A DNA stretch of 64,000 bases from Ruminiclostridium cellobioparum subsp. termitidis CT1112 (GTDB lineage Bacteria; Bacillota; Clostridia; Acetivibrionales; DSM-1351). The notes under the pieces are model-generated. The model made no database searches. It saw nothing but the letters and a program-made list of their open reading frames with translations, and was not told the DNA's origin. Shown in pieces: positions 34,028-43,765 of this stretch; the first letter of the stretch is position 1; every line of letters begins with the position of its first letter. Position numbers and translations under genes: made by a program. The stretch is from the NCBI RefSeq assembly GCF_000350485.1, contig NZ_AORV01000045.1, positions 1-64,000 of the forward strand. Reading direction: 5' to 3'.

Positions 34028-35572
34028 ATGAACACCAAACATTATGAAATACCCCTGTTGCCGGGCGAATTCTGGTGGGGCGGCGCTGTCAGCGACGGCA
34101 TCAGAACCCCCTTCGGCGGCAGCCTCTTCAGCAGGGACCTGAACAATCTGGAGGAAAACCAGGGAGTCCCCCTATTAATATCCAATAAGGGGCGGTATAT
34201 ATGGTGCAATTCCCCTTATGCCTTTAAGTTTCAGGATAAAAAATTAACTGTAGCTTCAAATGAGGATATTATTTTTGAAGAGGGCTTTGAAAATCTCAGG
34301 ACCGTTTATAAACATGTTTCGCACAAATATTTTCCTCCAGCAGGCAAATTGCCCCATGAGCTTGCTTTCCTTTCTCCCCAGTACAATACGTGGATAGAGA
34401 TGTTTTATAAACCAACCCAGGAAAAAGTACTCAATTATGCAAACTCCATAATAGAAAACGGAATGCCTCCCGGAATTATGATCATTGATGATAACTGGAT
34501 GAAGGATTACGGCAATTGGGATTTCTCAGATGTCAATTTCCCCGATCCAAAAAAGCTGATTGATACACTGCATGAGCTGGGGTTTAAAGTCATGTTATGG
34601 GTATGCCCTTATGTAAGTCCCGACAGCTGCATTTTCAGAGAGCTTCAGGCAAAAGGGCTGCTCCTAAAGGCAAATGATGGAACACCGGCCATAAGAAGAT
34701 GGTGGAACGGCTACAGCGCCGTTCTGGATTATACCAACAGCGCTGCCGTACAATGGTTTAAAGCTCAGCTGCAATTACTGATAAATAAATACGGTGTCGA
34801 TGGCTTCAAATTTGACGCCGGTGACCCCAGCGGAGCGGATTTGGCCGATTGGAACAAACCGTACAGCTGGAAATTCCTTCCTCATCCTAATTATGACTGT
34901 GAAGCCTATGCAAAAATCGGTCTGGATTACAGTTTAAGTGAATACAGGGCCTGTTGGGGCTGCGGCGGCCGCCATCTCATTCAGAGACAAAAGGATAAAA
35001 AACCGGCGTGGGCTGGAAACGGGCTGGACAGCTTAATACCTAACGGCCTTTTACAGGGCTTGCTTGGATATCCTTTTAACTGCCCTGACATGATAGGCGG
35101 CGGTATGGAAGGAGATATCAATTCACCGGACTTTAAAATCGACCAGGAGCTCTTTGTAAGATTTCTCCAGTGTTCACTGCTGTTTCCCATCATACAGTTC
35201 TCCATTGCGCCCTGGAGGGTTCTGGACAAGGAACACTTCAAATATTGCTCCGACATGATAGAACTGAGGCAGAAGCTTGCTCCCGGCATTCTGGAATTAG
35301 CCAGACATTCGGCAGACTCGGGCCAACCCGTTATCAGGCATATGGAATACGTATTCCCCGGCTGCAATTATGAAAGAATAAACGATCAATTCATGCTGGG
35401 GGATGACATCCTGGTTGCCCCTGTTCTGGAGAAAGGCGCCAGAGGCAGATCCGTTACCTTCCCTGCCGGAATATGGGCGGGCGACGACGGAAGTACCGTA
35501 ATTGGGCCGGCAGTAAAAGATATAGAAGCACCCCTTGACAGGCTGCCGTATTATATCAAAAAAGCAGATTAA
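34028..35572 (+). CDS. Glycoside hydrolase family 31 protein
   Basis: This 514-residue GH31 enzyme cleaves alpha-linked glycosides with retention. The barrel carries IIDDNWMKDYGNWDFS, the substrate-binding GFKVMLWVCPYVSPDS and the nucleophile Asp263 in GVDGFKFDAGD. No signal peptide is seen, so it acts on imported oligosaccharides in the cytoplasm. It is shorter than classical alpha-glucosidases (650-800 residues) because the N-terminal beta-sandwich is reduced to about 130 residues, as in the compact alpha-galactosidase and sulfoquinovosidase-like branches. GAAAGGA precedes the ATG. It lies 75 bp after the oxidoreductase gene. Confidence 0.9.
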   Translation: MNTKHYEIPLLPGEFWWGGAVSDGIRTPFGGSLFSRDLNNLEENQGVPLLISNKGRYIWCNSPYAFKFQDKKLTVASNEDIIFEEGFENLRTVYKHVSHKYFPPAGKLPHELAFLSPQYNTWIEMFYKPTQEKVLNYANSIIENGMPPGIMIIDDNWMKDYGNWDFSDVNFPDPKKLIDTLHELGFKVMLWVCPYVSPDSCIFRELQAKGLLLKANDGTPAIRRWWNGYSAVLDYTNSAAVQWFKAQLQLLINKYGVDGFKFDAGDPSGADLADWNKPYSWKFLPHPNYDCEAYAKIGLDYSLSEYRACWGCGGRHLIQRQKDKKPAWAGNGLDSLIPNGLLQGLLGYPFNCPDMIGGGMEGDINSPDFKIDQELFVRFLQCSLLFPIIQFSIAPWRVLDKEHFKYCSDMIELRQKLAPGILELARHSADSGQPVIRHMEYVFPGCNYERINDQFMLGDDILVAPVLEKGARGRSVTFPAGIWAGDDGSTVIGPAVKDIEAPLDRLPYYIKKAD

Positions 35573-35658
35573 ATTACAGCATAAGTAATGCCCTTACACG
35601 AAAAAATCAAAGGTCATATTTCTTTAAAATTCATTATTTTATTAATGGGGGTAATTTA

Positions 35659-36579
35659 ATGAAAAGAAATGATTTTACTTTATATTTGGATAACGGTGAA
35701 ATCCTAAAGGAGATTCCGGCCCCGATAAGAGAACTATATACTGATGACAGGAGTAAGGTAATAAGTGTCAATGACAATTCACACTCAGCCGATTTATTTA
35801 TGTATTATTGCGGCATTTCATCATGCCGGGAGGGTTATTCATGGGGTCCGGCAGTGAGGGAGCATTTCCTGCTGCACTACATATTGGAGGGTGAAGGCAT
35901 TCTCAAAGTCGGGGGCAAGGAATACAGGCTTTTTAAAAATCAAGGTTTTCTGCTTTGTCCAAATGAACTTTCACATTACGAGGCCAGCTTCACAAGTCCC
36001 TGGAAATACGCTTGGGTGGGGTTCCACGGCTTAAATGCCCGGTCTTATCTGGAACTTGCCGGACTGTCAAAACAAAATCCGGTTTTTACATTTAACCGGG
36101 GAGAGCTTTTGAAGAACTGCCTGCTTGATATGGTAAAGTCCTTTGAGGAGTATAGATATGGAGCGACCCTGCGCCTCCAGGCACTTCTCTATATGCTCTT
36201 CTCGGAATTAATTGAAAATTCCCGGGAAGATATTATCAACAACAAAAACGTCTACAGCAAAAATCACTATATAAGAAAATCCATAGAATTCATCCAGAAC
36301 AATTATATGCAGGATATCAGCATTTCCCAGCTTGCAAACCATATCGGACTGAATAGAAGCTATCTCTCCTCCCTGTTCAAACAATTTCTGAACACCTCGC
36401 CCCATAAATATCTGTCCCTGTATAGAATCAATAAGGCCTGTGAACTTCTGAAGGACGGCTCCTTTTCAATAGTGGAGGTTGCTGGTTTATCAGGCTACCG
36501 GGATCCTGTTGTCTTTCAGAAGTTCTTTAAAAATGTGATGGGGATATCGCCGAATAAGTATAGGAAGAAATTTATTTGA
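35659..36579 (+). CDS. AraC-family transcriptional regulator (cupin-type)
   Basis: This 306-residue soluble AraC regulator has an N-terminal cupin ligand domain (about 30-150, with REHFLLHYILEGEG) and a C-terminal double HTH (about 200-300). The second HTH carries the signature SGYRDPVVFQKFFKNVMGIS. GGGGG precedes the ATG. As the third gene of the plus-strand operon it likely senses an intracellular sugar from the same pathway, giving the locus a second regulator beside the membrane sensor at 24921. Confidence 0.9.
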   Translation: MKRNDFTLYLDNGEILKEIPAPIRELYTDDRSKVISVNDNSHSADLFMYYCGISSCREGYSWGPAVREHFLLHYILEGEGILKVGGKEYRLFKNQGFLLCPNELSHYEASFTSPWKYAWVGFHGLNARSYLELAGLSKQNPVFTFNRGELLKNCLLDMVKSFEEYRYGATLRLQALLYMLFSELIENSREDIINNKNVYSKNHYIRKSIEFIQNNYMQDISISQLANHIGLNRSYLSSLFKQFLNTSPHKYLSLYRINKACELLKDGSFSIVEVAGLSGYRDPVVFQKFFKNVMGISPNKYRKKFI

Positions 36580-36624
36580 ACGGTTGTGGTGATAAATTGT
36601 CGCTTGCTTTATCCAGGTGTTTTT

Positions 36625-36873
36625 TATATCAACTGTACTCCCGGACTAACTTCATGAAATGGCATCCCACAAACCAATTGCGGAAATTGTACCGACTCAT
36701 GTAAAGTAGTTTTTCCGTCGCTCAAACTCGACATCCTGTCTCGATTTGAAGCTCAAAGCAGCGTCCTGCTACTTTGCCGGCAAAACTACTTTACACTCAT
36801 CGACAATTTATCACAATTGTTTTGAATCGTGAATGCCATTTCATGAAGTTGTCCTCGTGTACCAGTTGATTAT
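36625..36873 (+). repeat. Long palindromic element, copy B
   Basis: This is a ~248-bp imperfect palindrome between convergent genes. The left end ATCAACTGTACTCCCGGACT pairs with the right end GTCCTCGTGTACCAGTTGAT. Inner arms include CCAATTGCGG...TAAAGTAGTTTT with AAAACTACTTTA...CACAATTG. The core has hairpin 1 (36727-36745, CTCGACATCCTGTCTCGAT) and hairpin 2 (36754-36776, loop GTCCT). Its right half is duplicated just downstream. Confidence 0.88.
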
Positions 36874-37097
36874 AATAAATCTATCATAAAGCAAAAACAA
36901 ACCTTTTATCCATCACAACAGTTAAAATACAGAGGTCGGCCTCGCGAACTATTATCATATTGTCTCATCGCACACCAAACAATTTATCACAATTGTTTTG
37001 AATCGTGAATGCCATTTCATGAAGTTGTCCTCGTGTACCAGTTGATTTATAATAAATCATCATAAAGCAAAAACAAACCTTTTATCCATCACAACAG
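36803..37097. repeat. Direct 119-bp duplication of the right arm of element B
   Basis: Segments 36803-36921 and 36979-37097 are almost identical, both beginning ACAATTTATCACAATTG and ending CCATCACAACAG, with one or two small indels near ATAATAAATC. The copy includes the element's right terminus and about 45 bp of flank. The spacer 36922-36978 is unrelated. Little divergence implies a recent event. Confidence 0.92.
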
Positions 37098-37145
37098 GTA
37101 AAAACCGCCTTTTTTATACCGGATACTTCAAACACTTATTAGTAA

Positions 37146-37191
37146 TAAAAAAAGGGTGGACTGCAGCGCACAAGCTTTGCAGTCCACCCTT
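37146..37191 (-). terminator. Rho-independent terminator of the DUF4832-type gene
   Basis: A perfect 14-bp stem (AAGGGTGGACTGCA/TGCAGTCCACCCTT) is followed on the minus strand by seven T. It lies 27 bp after the stop codon. Confidence 0.92.
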
Positions 37192-37217
37192 AATAACTCA
37201 CATACAAACATCTAACT

Positions 37218-39131
37218 CTATTTCAATGTATAGCCCGGGAGCGTTCCTGATGCAGGAAGTCTGCACACCAGCTCCCAGTTGCCGTTCATATCCTTGAAGC
37301 CTGCACGTATTGTTCCGCCGGGGTTGCCAATTGCCGACCTGGCAATCCTGGCCTCATATACCGATGCATTCTTTGAAACAGTCACATTTGATGTGCCCAG
37401 ATCATTCCAGCTCCAGTTGTTGTTATTTGCAGGATGGCTGTACAGCGTACCGGTTTCAATCATATAGTCGCAGCCCGAATCGGTCCAGCTTCCTTCCACA
37501 TAACCCGTAGAAGAGTTATTATCGGCATTTATGAATATCTGGCCATTTGCCGACAGGTTACTCCCCTGGACGCAAAAATATATGTAGTTTGCATCATTAG
37601 TCACCTTAAGGCTGGTTGCAGTTTGACCTGCTGCCGTTGCCAGGGGTGATATGCCGCTCCAATCCGAGGCATTCCCGTCAATTGTTATGTTTCCGGTTGG
37701 CGGCGGCACTGTTCCGCCAACGGTGAAACTCCCCAGATCCAGCCATCCGTCTGTATTTTGTCCGGCATTTGCAAACCCCAGATTATTCCCGTTTGAAAGC
37801 GGATTGATGACCTTTATGCACATATTATAGGTACCCGACGCCAACCCGGGTGAACTTACAGTGTGTTCAAAGGTTTTTACCGAAGCTCCTGCAGGTATGG
37901 TGTTCAGGTCCCATGTGGTAGTCCAGCTTTTCACCAGGGTACCTCCCTGCTTCACCCCTATTTGTACCGGCCACATTGTATGGTCGTAATAGAATGGAGC
38001 AATACCAATGTTTTTAATATCTATTCCCAGGTACAAGGCGGAGGACGAAGATAAATTGTCATAATACGCAGCAGCAACCTGGAAGTCGTATCCCAACTGT
38101 TTGGAAGCCGTCCTGGCATTGGCCAATGTGGTGCCGGTATAATTTTTTATCTGCTCACACATGAGCCAGGTGGGATGCGCTTCACTTAAGCAGGCCGCCC
38201 AGGTTTGATTTGTTGAGCCCTTCCATGGGGTACTTGCAAAAATAGTACTCTGATCGGGAGGATATACTTCTCCTCCTATACAATTTGAAGTCCATTTATT
38301 CTGCTGATTCAAATTTATTAACTTCTGTACAAAACTCCAGGTTTGGCCTCCGGCTCCTGAAGATAAGGTTGCATAACCGAAAGAATCATCATGATAGCCT
38401 ATATTTGCGCTGGCATTTGGCACCCCTGCTTTCGGCTCCCTCACACATAGCTGAGTTTTGTTGAAATACGTGTCAAAAGTTGTCAAAACCTCATTATACA
38501 CGGTATTGGAAATGTTCCAGTTGGGTTTGCCGTCGGAGGTATCTTCATCATAGGGCCAATTATGCCATTCTCCCCAGAACCCCAAAAGCCCCAGCGTTAT
38601 ATATCCGATTCTTGGGTCGCCGTCATATTTTGTACCAAAAGCTTTGATAAAATTTTGCATGGAAGTTCTGAAGGTCTGATTTTCATAATCGGGACAGTAG
38701 CCTGCGCCGCCCAAATCCGCGGGCTCATCGTAGCGACGCATGGTCAGTCCGCCGTCTATAAGAAACTGCGGCACACCTGTGGACACTCCGGGATAATCAT
38801 AATAAAAACGGAATACGGCCTGATGTCCCCTGCCTGAAATAGCATTCAGCCTGGTTTCCAGAGCCGACCAATTAAAGGTATTCATCCCTGTCTGAACATC
38901 CCTTACCGGAATGTAGAACCATTCAAGGCTGTGCGGGAAGGTGGTGGTGCTCCCGTCAAAGGGCACAAAACCTTTAAGAGGATTGTTGTCGAAAGAGGCA
39001 CCTGTTCCGATGGGATGCGCGGTATGTCCCGAAGTGCTTGCCAGAGCAGTACCCGGCCCACCCGTTACAGGGCATATTCCCAGCGTTAAAGCAAAACAGA
39101 GGGTAAGAGAAAAAATTTTCTTTCTTAACAT
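37218..39131 (-). CDS. Secreted DUF4832/TIM-barrel-like protein with C-terminal carbohydrate-binding-like domain
   Basis: This 637-residue exported protein has a signal peptide of about 30 residues ending near TALAS. The N-terminal half looks like a glycosidase-type barrel (PHSLEWFYIPVRDV, GYITLGLLGFWGEWHNW), and a DUF4832-like beta domain follows (about 330-470). After a PPPTG linker, residues 480-637 resemble a CBM9/DOMON-type sugar-binding domain starting with ITIDGNASDWSGI. AAAGGAG precedes ATG 39131. Single gene with its own terminator. A role on extracellular polysaccharide is inferred; catalysis is unproven, though GFWGEWHNW holds an acidic residue. Confidence 0.75.
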   Translation of the reverse strand: MLRKKIFSLTLCFALTLGICPVTGGPGTALASTSGHTAHPIGTGASFDNNPLKGFVPFDGSTTTFPHSLEWFYIPVRDVQTGMNTFNWSALETRLNAISGRGHQAVFRFYYDYPGVSTGVPQFLIDGGLTMRRYDEPADLGGAGYCPDYENQTFRTSMQNFIKAFGTKYDGDPRIGYITLGLLGFWGEWHNWPYDEDTSDGKPNWNISNTVYNEVLTTFDTYFNKTQLCVREPKAGVPNASANIGYHDDSFGYATLSSGAGGQTWSFVQKLINLNQQNKWTSNCIGGEVYPPDQSTIFASTPWKGSTNQTWAACLSEAHPTWLMCEQIKNYTGTTLANARTASKQLGYDFQVAAAYYDNLSSSSALYLGIDIKNIGIAPFYYDHTMWPVQIGVKQGGTLVKSWTTTWDLNTIPAGASVKTFEHTVSSPGLASGTYNMCIKVINPLSNGNNLGFANAGQNTDGWLDLGSFTVGGTVPPPTGNITIDGNASDWSGISPLATAAGQTATSLKVTNDANYIYFCVQGSNLSANGQIFINADNNSSTGYVEGSWTDSGCDYMIETGTLYSHPANNNNWSWNDLGTSNVTVSKNASVYEARIARSAIGNPGGTIRAGFKDMNGNWELVCRLPASGTLPGYTLK

Positions 39132-39333
39132 AATTCAGGTCTCCTTTAATAAGATTTGCAGTATAATTAACATAAACCTATTAACTGTAAACTTGAAAGT
39201 CAATTTAAACTGGCTCCCAGGTCAATTTAATTCTAGCATTTCCAAAAATTACTTAATATGTATTAATGCCGGATAAATAAGTTATTTTGTGAGATACTCG
39301 GACCTTTGTTAAAAAATTATAAATCCCTGTATT

Positions 39334-39374
39334 CAAAAAAAGGATGCACCGGATAAATTGATCCGGTACATCCT
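39334..39374 (-). terminator. Rho-independent terminator of the polyamine importer operon
   Basis: The stem AGGATG-C-ACCGGAT/ATCCGGT-A-CATCCT with loop AAATTG is followed on the minus strand by seven T, 24 bp after the potD stop. Confidence 0.92.
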
Positions 39375-39397
39375 CATTAACATGCAATACTCTGCTA

Positions 39398-40471
39398 TTA
39401 CTCTGCTGAAATTTCTGTCCATATCCTGTCGTATTCCTTTATGGAACCGGCAAGATCTTCAAATACCTCGCAGTTCTTTGTCTGCTCGTCGGTCGGATAT
39501 GCCGCAATATCATTGAGAAGGTCGGGAGACATTTTCTTCCTGGCCTCTGTGTGAGGTGTGGAGTATCCGATATAATCCGCATTTTCAAAAGCGATATCAG
39601 TCTCGCACATGAAGTTTATAAACTGCTCTGCCTCCTTCTGGTGTTTGGTGCTGTTCAGTACCACCATTGAATCGACCCAGAGGTTGCTGCCTTCCTTCGG
39701 AATTACATATTCCAGATCAGGGTTTTCACGCTTCATGAATACCGCATCACCTGACCATACCACCGCAAAGGCAGCCTCACCCATAATCATCTTATCTTTG
39801 ACTTCATCCCCAACATAGGATTGAACCACACCCAGCTGCTTTTGCTTTATAAGCTCCTGCTTTGCCTTTTCCAATTCCTCCGTCTTTTTGGTGTTCAGAG
39901 AGAATCCCAGCTTTTTAAGAGTAATCCCTATGGAGTCTCTCTGGCTGTCTAGCATAAACACCTGCTTCTTATACTTATCGTTCCAGAGAATATTCCAGCT
40001 GTCCACCTGGTCGGTTACCATGGTCTTATTGTATATGATACCTACCGTCCCCCACATATAAGGTACGGAATATTCGTTTGTAGGGTCGAAAGCAAGGTCC
40101 CTGAATTTTGGATCAATATATTTGTAATTGGGAATATTGTTAAAATCCAGCTTTTTAACCATACCCTCGTCGATCATGCGTCTTATCATATAATCCGACG
40201 GGATGGCAACATCATAATCAGCGCCCCCTGATTTGAGCTTTGTGTGCATTACCTCATTGTCCGAGAAGGTATCATATACCACATCTATGTTATATTGCTT
40301 CTCAAATTTTTCTATTACGTCCTCACCTATATAGTCACCCCAGTTGTAGACCTTGAGAGTTACCTTATCACCCGAACCCCCTGCTGTAGAACCGGCTGTT
40401 CCGCAGCCTGCAAGTGCTGCCGTCGACAGTACGACTGCCAGAACCAATAATTTGGATAAAAATCTTTTCAT
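39398..40471 (-). CDS. potD: Spermidine/putrescine-binding lipoprotein PotD
   Basis: This 357-residue extracellular binding lipoprotein has a lipobox LAGC near residue 22. The polyamine-binding family signature VYNWGDYIGEDVIEKFEK is followed by YDVAIPSDYMIRRM and the late VDSMVVLNSTKH. The start is ATG 40471 after GGAGG; a longer in-frame reading to 40492 has no advantage. It is the last gene of the pot operon and captures spermidine or putrescine for PotBC. The exact polyamine preference is not visible. Confidence 0.92.
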   Translation of the reverse strand: MKRFLSKLLVLAVVLSTAALAGCGTAGSTAGGSGDKVTLKVYNWGDYIGEDVIEKFEKQYNIDVVYDTFSDNEVMHTKLKSGGADYDVAIPSDYMIRRMIDEGMVKKLDFNNIPNYKYIDPKFRDLAFDPTNEYSVPYMWGTVGIIYNKTMVTDQVDSWNILWNDKYKKQVFMLDSQRDSIGITLKKLGFSLNTKKTEELEKAKQELIKQKQLGVVQSYVGDEVKDKMIMGEAAFAVVWSGDAVFMKRENPDLEYVIPKEGSNLWVDSMVVLNSTKHQKEAEQFINFMCETDIAFENADYIGYSTPHTEARKKMSPDLLNDIAAYPTDEQTKNCEVFEDLAGSIKEYDRIWTEISAE

Positions 40472-40503
40472 CTTATTAGCAACCTCCAACAATTAAATTA
40501 ATC

Positions 40504-41310
40504 TCAGGCATCATACTGCCTTTTCTTTTTCTCTTCACGTGAAGAACGGATATTAATCAAAATCAATAGCAGCAGCACACTCACAAACATCAAGGTTGAC
40601 AGGGCATTTATCGTAGGCTTTACACCTGTTCTGGCCATTGAATATATGGTTATGGACAGGTTTGCCACCCCCGAGCCCGAAGTGAAATAGCTGATGACAA
40701 AATCGTCAATGGACAGTGTAAAAGCCATAAGGAAACCTGAAATAATCCCCGGCATTATCTCGGGAAGTATTACTTTCCTGAGCGCATACATAGATGTGGC
40801 TCCAAGGTCCAGAGCGGCTTCATACATGTGCTTGTTCATCTGCTTCAGCTTCGGCAGCACCGATAATATGACATAGGGTATGTTGAAGGTGATATGAGCC
40901 AGCAGCATTGTCAGAAAACCCAGCTTCAAGCCTATCAGCGAGCCTATAAAAACAAACATTATCATCAGTGATACACCTGTTACAATGTCAGGGTTCAAAA
41001 CAGGCAGATATGTCAGATTCATAACAACTGATTTCTTGAACTTCTTCATATTATGAATGCCAATAGCGGCAAAAGTTCCTATGATCACTGCCACTATTGA
41101 TGAGATCAAAGCCAGCATCAGCGTATTATACAGTGAATCCATGATCTGGGAGTTGGTAAAAAGCTCCCTGTACCATTTCAATGTAAAGCCCGACCAGTTT
41201 CCCCGGGATTTTGACTTATTGAATGAGAAAACAATGAGTACCACTATGGGGAGGTACATAAACAGTAAAATCAGTCCAAGATAGGACTTCATAATAATTT
41301 TTTTTACCAA
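40504..41310 (-). CDS. potC: Spermidine/putrescine ABC transporter permease PotC
   Basis: This 268-residue permease has six membrane helices and the EAA loop YEAALDLGATSMYALRKVILPEI. The start is TTG 41310, seven bases after GGAG, overlapping the potB stop by 7 bp (translational coupling); ATG 41292 is an alternative. It ends 32 bp before potD. Confidence 0.92.
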   Translation of the reverse strand: MVKKIIMKSYLGLILLFMYLPIVVLIVFSFNKSKSRGNWSGFTLKWYRELFTNSQIMDSLYNTLMLALISSIVAVIIGTFAAIGIHNMKKFKKSVVMNLTYLPVLNPDIVTGVSLMIMFVFIGSLIGLKLGFLTMLLAHITFNIPYVILSVLPKLKQMNKHMYEAALDLGATSMYALRKVILPEIMPGIISGFLMAFTLSIDDFVISYFTSGSGVANLSITIYSMARTGVKPTINALSTLMFVSVLLLLILINIRSSREEKKKRQYDA

Positions 41311-42131
41311 AGTGCAGCTCCTCCTCCCTTGTCCTCATCAAATTTGGACATAATCCAAATACTTATAAGTATGAAAATCATCATTATCATTGAAATGGCC
41401 GAACCGAAATTCCAGTCACTGAGCTGAATAAACTGCCTTTCAATGAAATTGCCTATGAGCGTATACTGCCCGCCCCCCAGTAATTTTGAAATAACGAAGG
41501 TCGTGACGGCCGGCATGAATACCATTGTTATTCCCGACATAACACCGGGTATGCTCAGGGGCAAAGTTATTCTTCTGAAAACCGTCATACTGTTTCCGCC
41601 CAGATCCTGTGCCGCTTCAACCAGCTTGCCGTCAATTTTCATAAGTACCGTATAAATCGGCAGTATCATAAATGGAAGAAAGTTGTAAACCATACCGAGT
41701 ACTACCGCAGCATCAGTATACAAAATATCTATCTTCGGCAGGTTAAAGAAGGACAATACAGAATTTATTATTCCGTTCTTTTCAAGCAGTGTAAGCCAGG
41801 AATAGGTTCTGAGCAAAAAATTCATCCACATTGGAATTATAAACAGCATGGACAGGGTTGCACTTTTGCTGAACTGCTTGCTGGCCAGGATCATGGCAAC
41901 CGGATAACCCACTACCAGACAGACAAAAGTGCTGAATAAAGCCAATCCAAGAGATTTTAGCAGCACCGATATATATATGGGTTCACAGAACTTGTAAAAG
42001 TTGTCCAGGGTAAATCTTATTCCCTGCCCGTCTCTGGCGGTAAAAGCATAGAAAAGAATCAGGAATGAAGGAATAACTATAAAAATAATCATCCATATCA
42101 GGTATGGATAGGAAACCCACCTTCTGTTCAT
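41304..42131 (-). CDS. potB: Spermidine/putrescine ABC transporter permease PotB
   Basis: This 275-residue inner-membrane permease has six helices and the EAA loop [21 protein letters not shown]. Its ATG overlaps the potA stop (ATGA), a typical coupled junction, and GGGAAG is the SD. It works with PotC as the channel dimer driven by PotA. Confidence 0.93.
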   Translation of the reverse strand: MNRRWVSYPYLIWMIIFIVIPSFLILFYAFTARDGQGIRFTLDNFYKFCEPIYISVLLKSLGLALFSTFVCLVVGYPVAMILASKQFSKSATLSMLFIIPMWMNFLLRTYSWLTLLEKNGIINSVLSFFNLPKIDILYTDAAVVLGMVYNFLPFMILPIYTVLMKIDGKLVEAAQDLGGNSMTVFRRITLPLSIPGVMSGITMVFMPAVTTFVISKLLGGGQYTLIGNFIERQFIQLSDWNFGSAISMIMMIFILISIWIMSKFDEDKGGGAALW

Positions 42132-43180
42132 ACACTTCCCGTCCTTTTCATTATATGAATATCATTTGGATTGAGGGACATGCCTATGGCTGTCCCCACC
42201 TGGGCCATTTCGGTATTGTGCAGCGTCCAGGTGACACCCTGTCCCTCCACCAGCATTTCAAAATGAACACCTTTAAAGGTAACTGATTTTACCTCTCCTG
42301 ATATCATTGCATTTTCCACATTGACAAGCTTTATGTCTTCGGGCCTGACAACCACGTCGATATCCTCATTAAGTTCAAACCCCTTGTCCAGACATTCGAA
42401 AACATGTCCTGCAAACTCAACAGAGTAGTCCTTGAGCATTTTACCCTTTATGATATTGCTCTCCCCTATAAAGTCAGCTACAAAAGCATTCTTAGGCTCG
42501 TTGTATATCATCTGGGGAGTACCTATCTGCTGGATTTTACCCCTGTTCATGACAACTATTGTGTCCGACATGGTCAAAGCCTCTTCCTGATCATGGGTAA
42601 CATAGACAAAGGTTATTCCCGTCCTTTTGTGTATGTTTTTCAGCTCCAGCTGCATTTCCTTTCTGAGCTTCAGGTCAAGGGCTCCCAGAGGCTCATCCAG
42701 CAAGAGCACCTCAGGCTGGTTCACAAGTGCCCTGGCAATTGCCACTCTCTGCTGCTGTCCTCCCGACAGAGACTCCACCGATCTCTTTTGGAAACCCTGA
42801 AGATTGACCATTTCAAGCATCTCATCCACTTTTTTGCTGATAACCGCCTTGTCCATTTTCTTTATCTTAAGCCCAAAAGCTATGTTGTCGTATACATTCA
42901 TATGCGGAAACAGCGCATACTTCTGAAAGACCGTATTGACCTTTCTTTGATAGGGAGGTACATTATTTATACGGTTGCCTTCAAAAAAAACATCCCCGCT
43001 GTCGGGAGTCTCGAAGCCTCCGATAATTCTCAGGGTTGTAGTTTTTCCGCATCCGCTGGGCCCCAGCAGCGTAACAAATTCATTTTTTAGCACATACAGG
43101 TTGATATTGTTCAGAACCTCTGTTTGTCCGAAGTTCTTCCTGATTTCCTTTAATAAAATAATTGGCTGACTCCCGTTCAT
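42128..43180 (-). CDS. potA: Spermidine/putrescine ABC transporter ATP-binding protein PotA
   Basis: This 350-residue ATPase has Walker [11 protein letters not shown], signature LSGGQQQR, Walker [12 protein letters not shown] and the H-loop [11 protein letters not shown]-terminal TOBE-type domain (about 270-345) carries [17 protein letters not shown] precedes the ATG. It is the second gene of the operon, 24 bp after the cupin-XRE regulator, and powers polyamine uptake. Confidence 0.95.
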   Translation of the reverse strand: MNGSQPIILLKEIRKNFGQTEVLNNINLYVLKNEFVTLLGPSGCGKTTTLRIIGGFETPDSGDVFFEGNRINNVPPYQRKVNTVFQKYALFPHMNVYDNIAFGLKIKKMDKAVISKKVDEMLEMVNLQGFQKRSVESLSGGQQQRVAIARALVNQPEVLLLDEPLGALDLKLRKEMQLELKNIHKRTGITFVYVTHDQEEALTMSDTIVVMNRGKIQQIGTPQMIYNEPKNAFVADFIGESNIIKGKMLKDYSVEFAGHVFECLDKGFELNEDIDVVVRPEDIKLVNVENAMISGEVKSVTFKGVHFEMLVEGQGVTWTLHNTEMAQVGTAIGMSLNPNDIHIMKRTGSV

Positions 43181-43204
43181 ACTCTTCCCCCAAGTTCTTC
43201 GTAT

Positions 43205-43744
43205 TTAAAAATTCGGCGGAGATGAAACCCATAATACCACCGCATTGCTCTTACCTGCATTTAATATATTGTGAGGTGCACTGGGCTTAAAATAAAAGCT
43301 CTCACCCTTTTTAACCTTGAATTTCTGTGTTCCCAAACATACCGTTATTACACCGCTGACCACAAAACCGAATTCTTCTCCTTCGTGGGGATTGTCAATT
43401 TCTGAATTTCCATTGGGAGACAATGTAATCAGTATGGGTTCCATCATATTTTTCTGTGCATTGGAAACAAGCCATCGTATTTCATAACCTGAATCCCTGT
43501 CTTCCTTTACGAAGACATCGTCTTTCTTAAACACAACTTTTTCGTTTACCGATTCATTGAAGAAGTCTTTTAAATTGGTTCCCAGGGATTCGAGTATATC
43601 CATAAGTGTTGCTATGGAAGGCGACGTCAAATTTCTCTCAAGCTGCGATATAAACCCCTTTGAAAGTTCACACCGGTTGGCCAGTTCTTCCTGTGTCAGC
43701 CCATTTTTGATACGCAGCTGTTTAATCTTCTCACCAATATTCAT
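43205..43744 (-). CDS. XRE-cupin transcriptional regulator (PuuR-like) of the polyamine operon
   Basis: This 179-residue regulator has an N-terminal HTH (about 7-60, with TQEELANRCELSKGFISQLE) and a C-terminal cupin (about 105-175, with HEGEEFGFVVSG and KKGESFYFKPSAPHN). The arrangement is that of PuuR, which represses polyamine genes and responds to putrescine. It leads the pot operon. Two inverted repeats of the GTAAAC/GTTTAC type lie just upstream of its start, suggesting autoregulation. AGAGGT precedes the ATG. Confidence 0.9.
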   Translation of the reverse strand: MNIGEKIKQLRIKNGLTQEELANRCELSKGFISQLERNLTSPSIATLMDILESLGTNLKDFFNESVNEKVVFKKDDVFVKEDRDSGYEIRWLVSNAQKNMMEPILITLSPNGNSEIDNPHEGEEFGFVVSGVITVCLGTQKFKVKKGESFYFKPSAPHNILNAGKSNAVVLWVSSPPNF

Positions 43745-43765
43745 TTGATACCTCTTTTATATTTG

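Noticed and set aside
36803-37097. Two direct repeats considered as a CRISPR array
   Set aside because: Only two units of 119 bp with one spacer; length and number do not fit CRISPR, and the unit is the arm of a palindromic element.
42404-43090. 228-codon plus-strand open frame over potA
   Set aside because: Antisense to an ATPase with all motifs intact; the long frame follows from codon bias.
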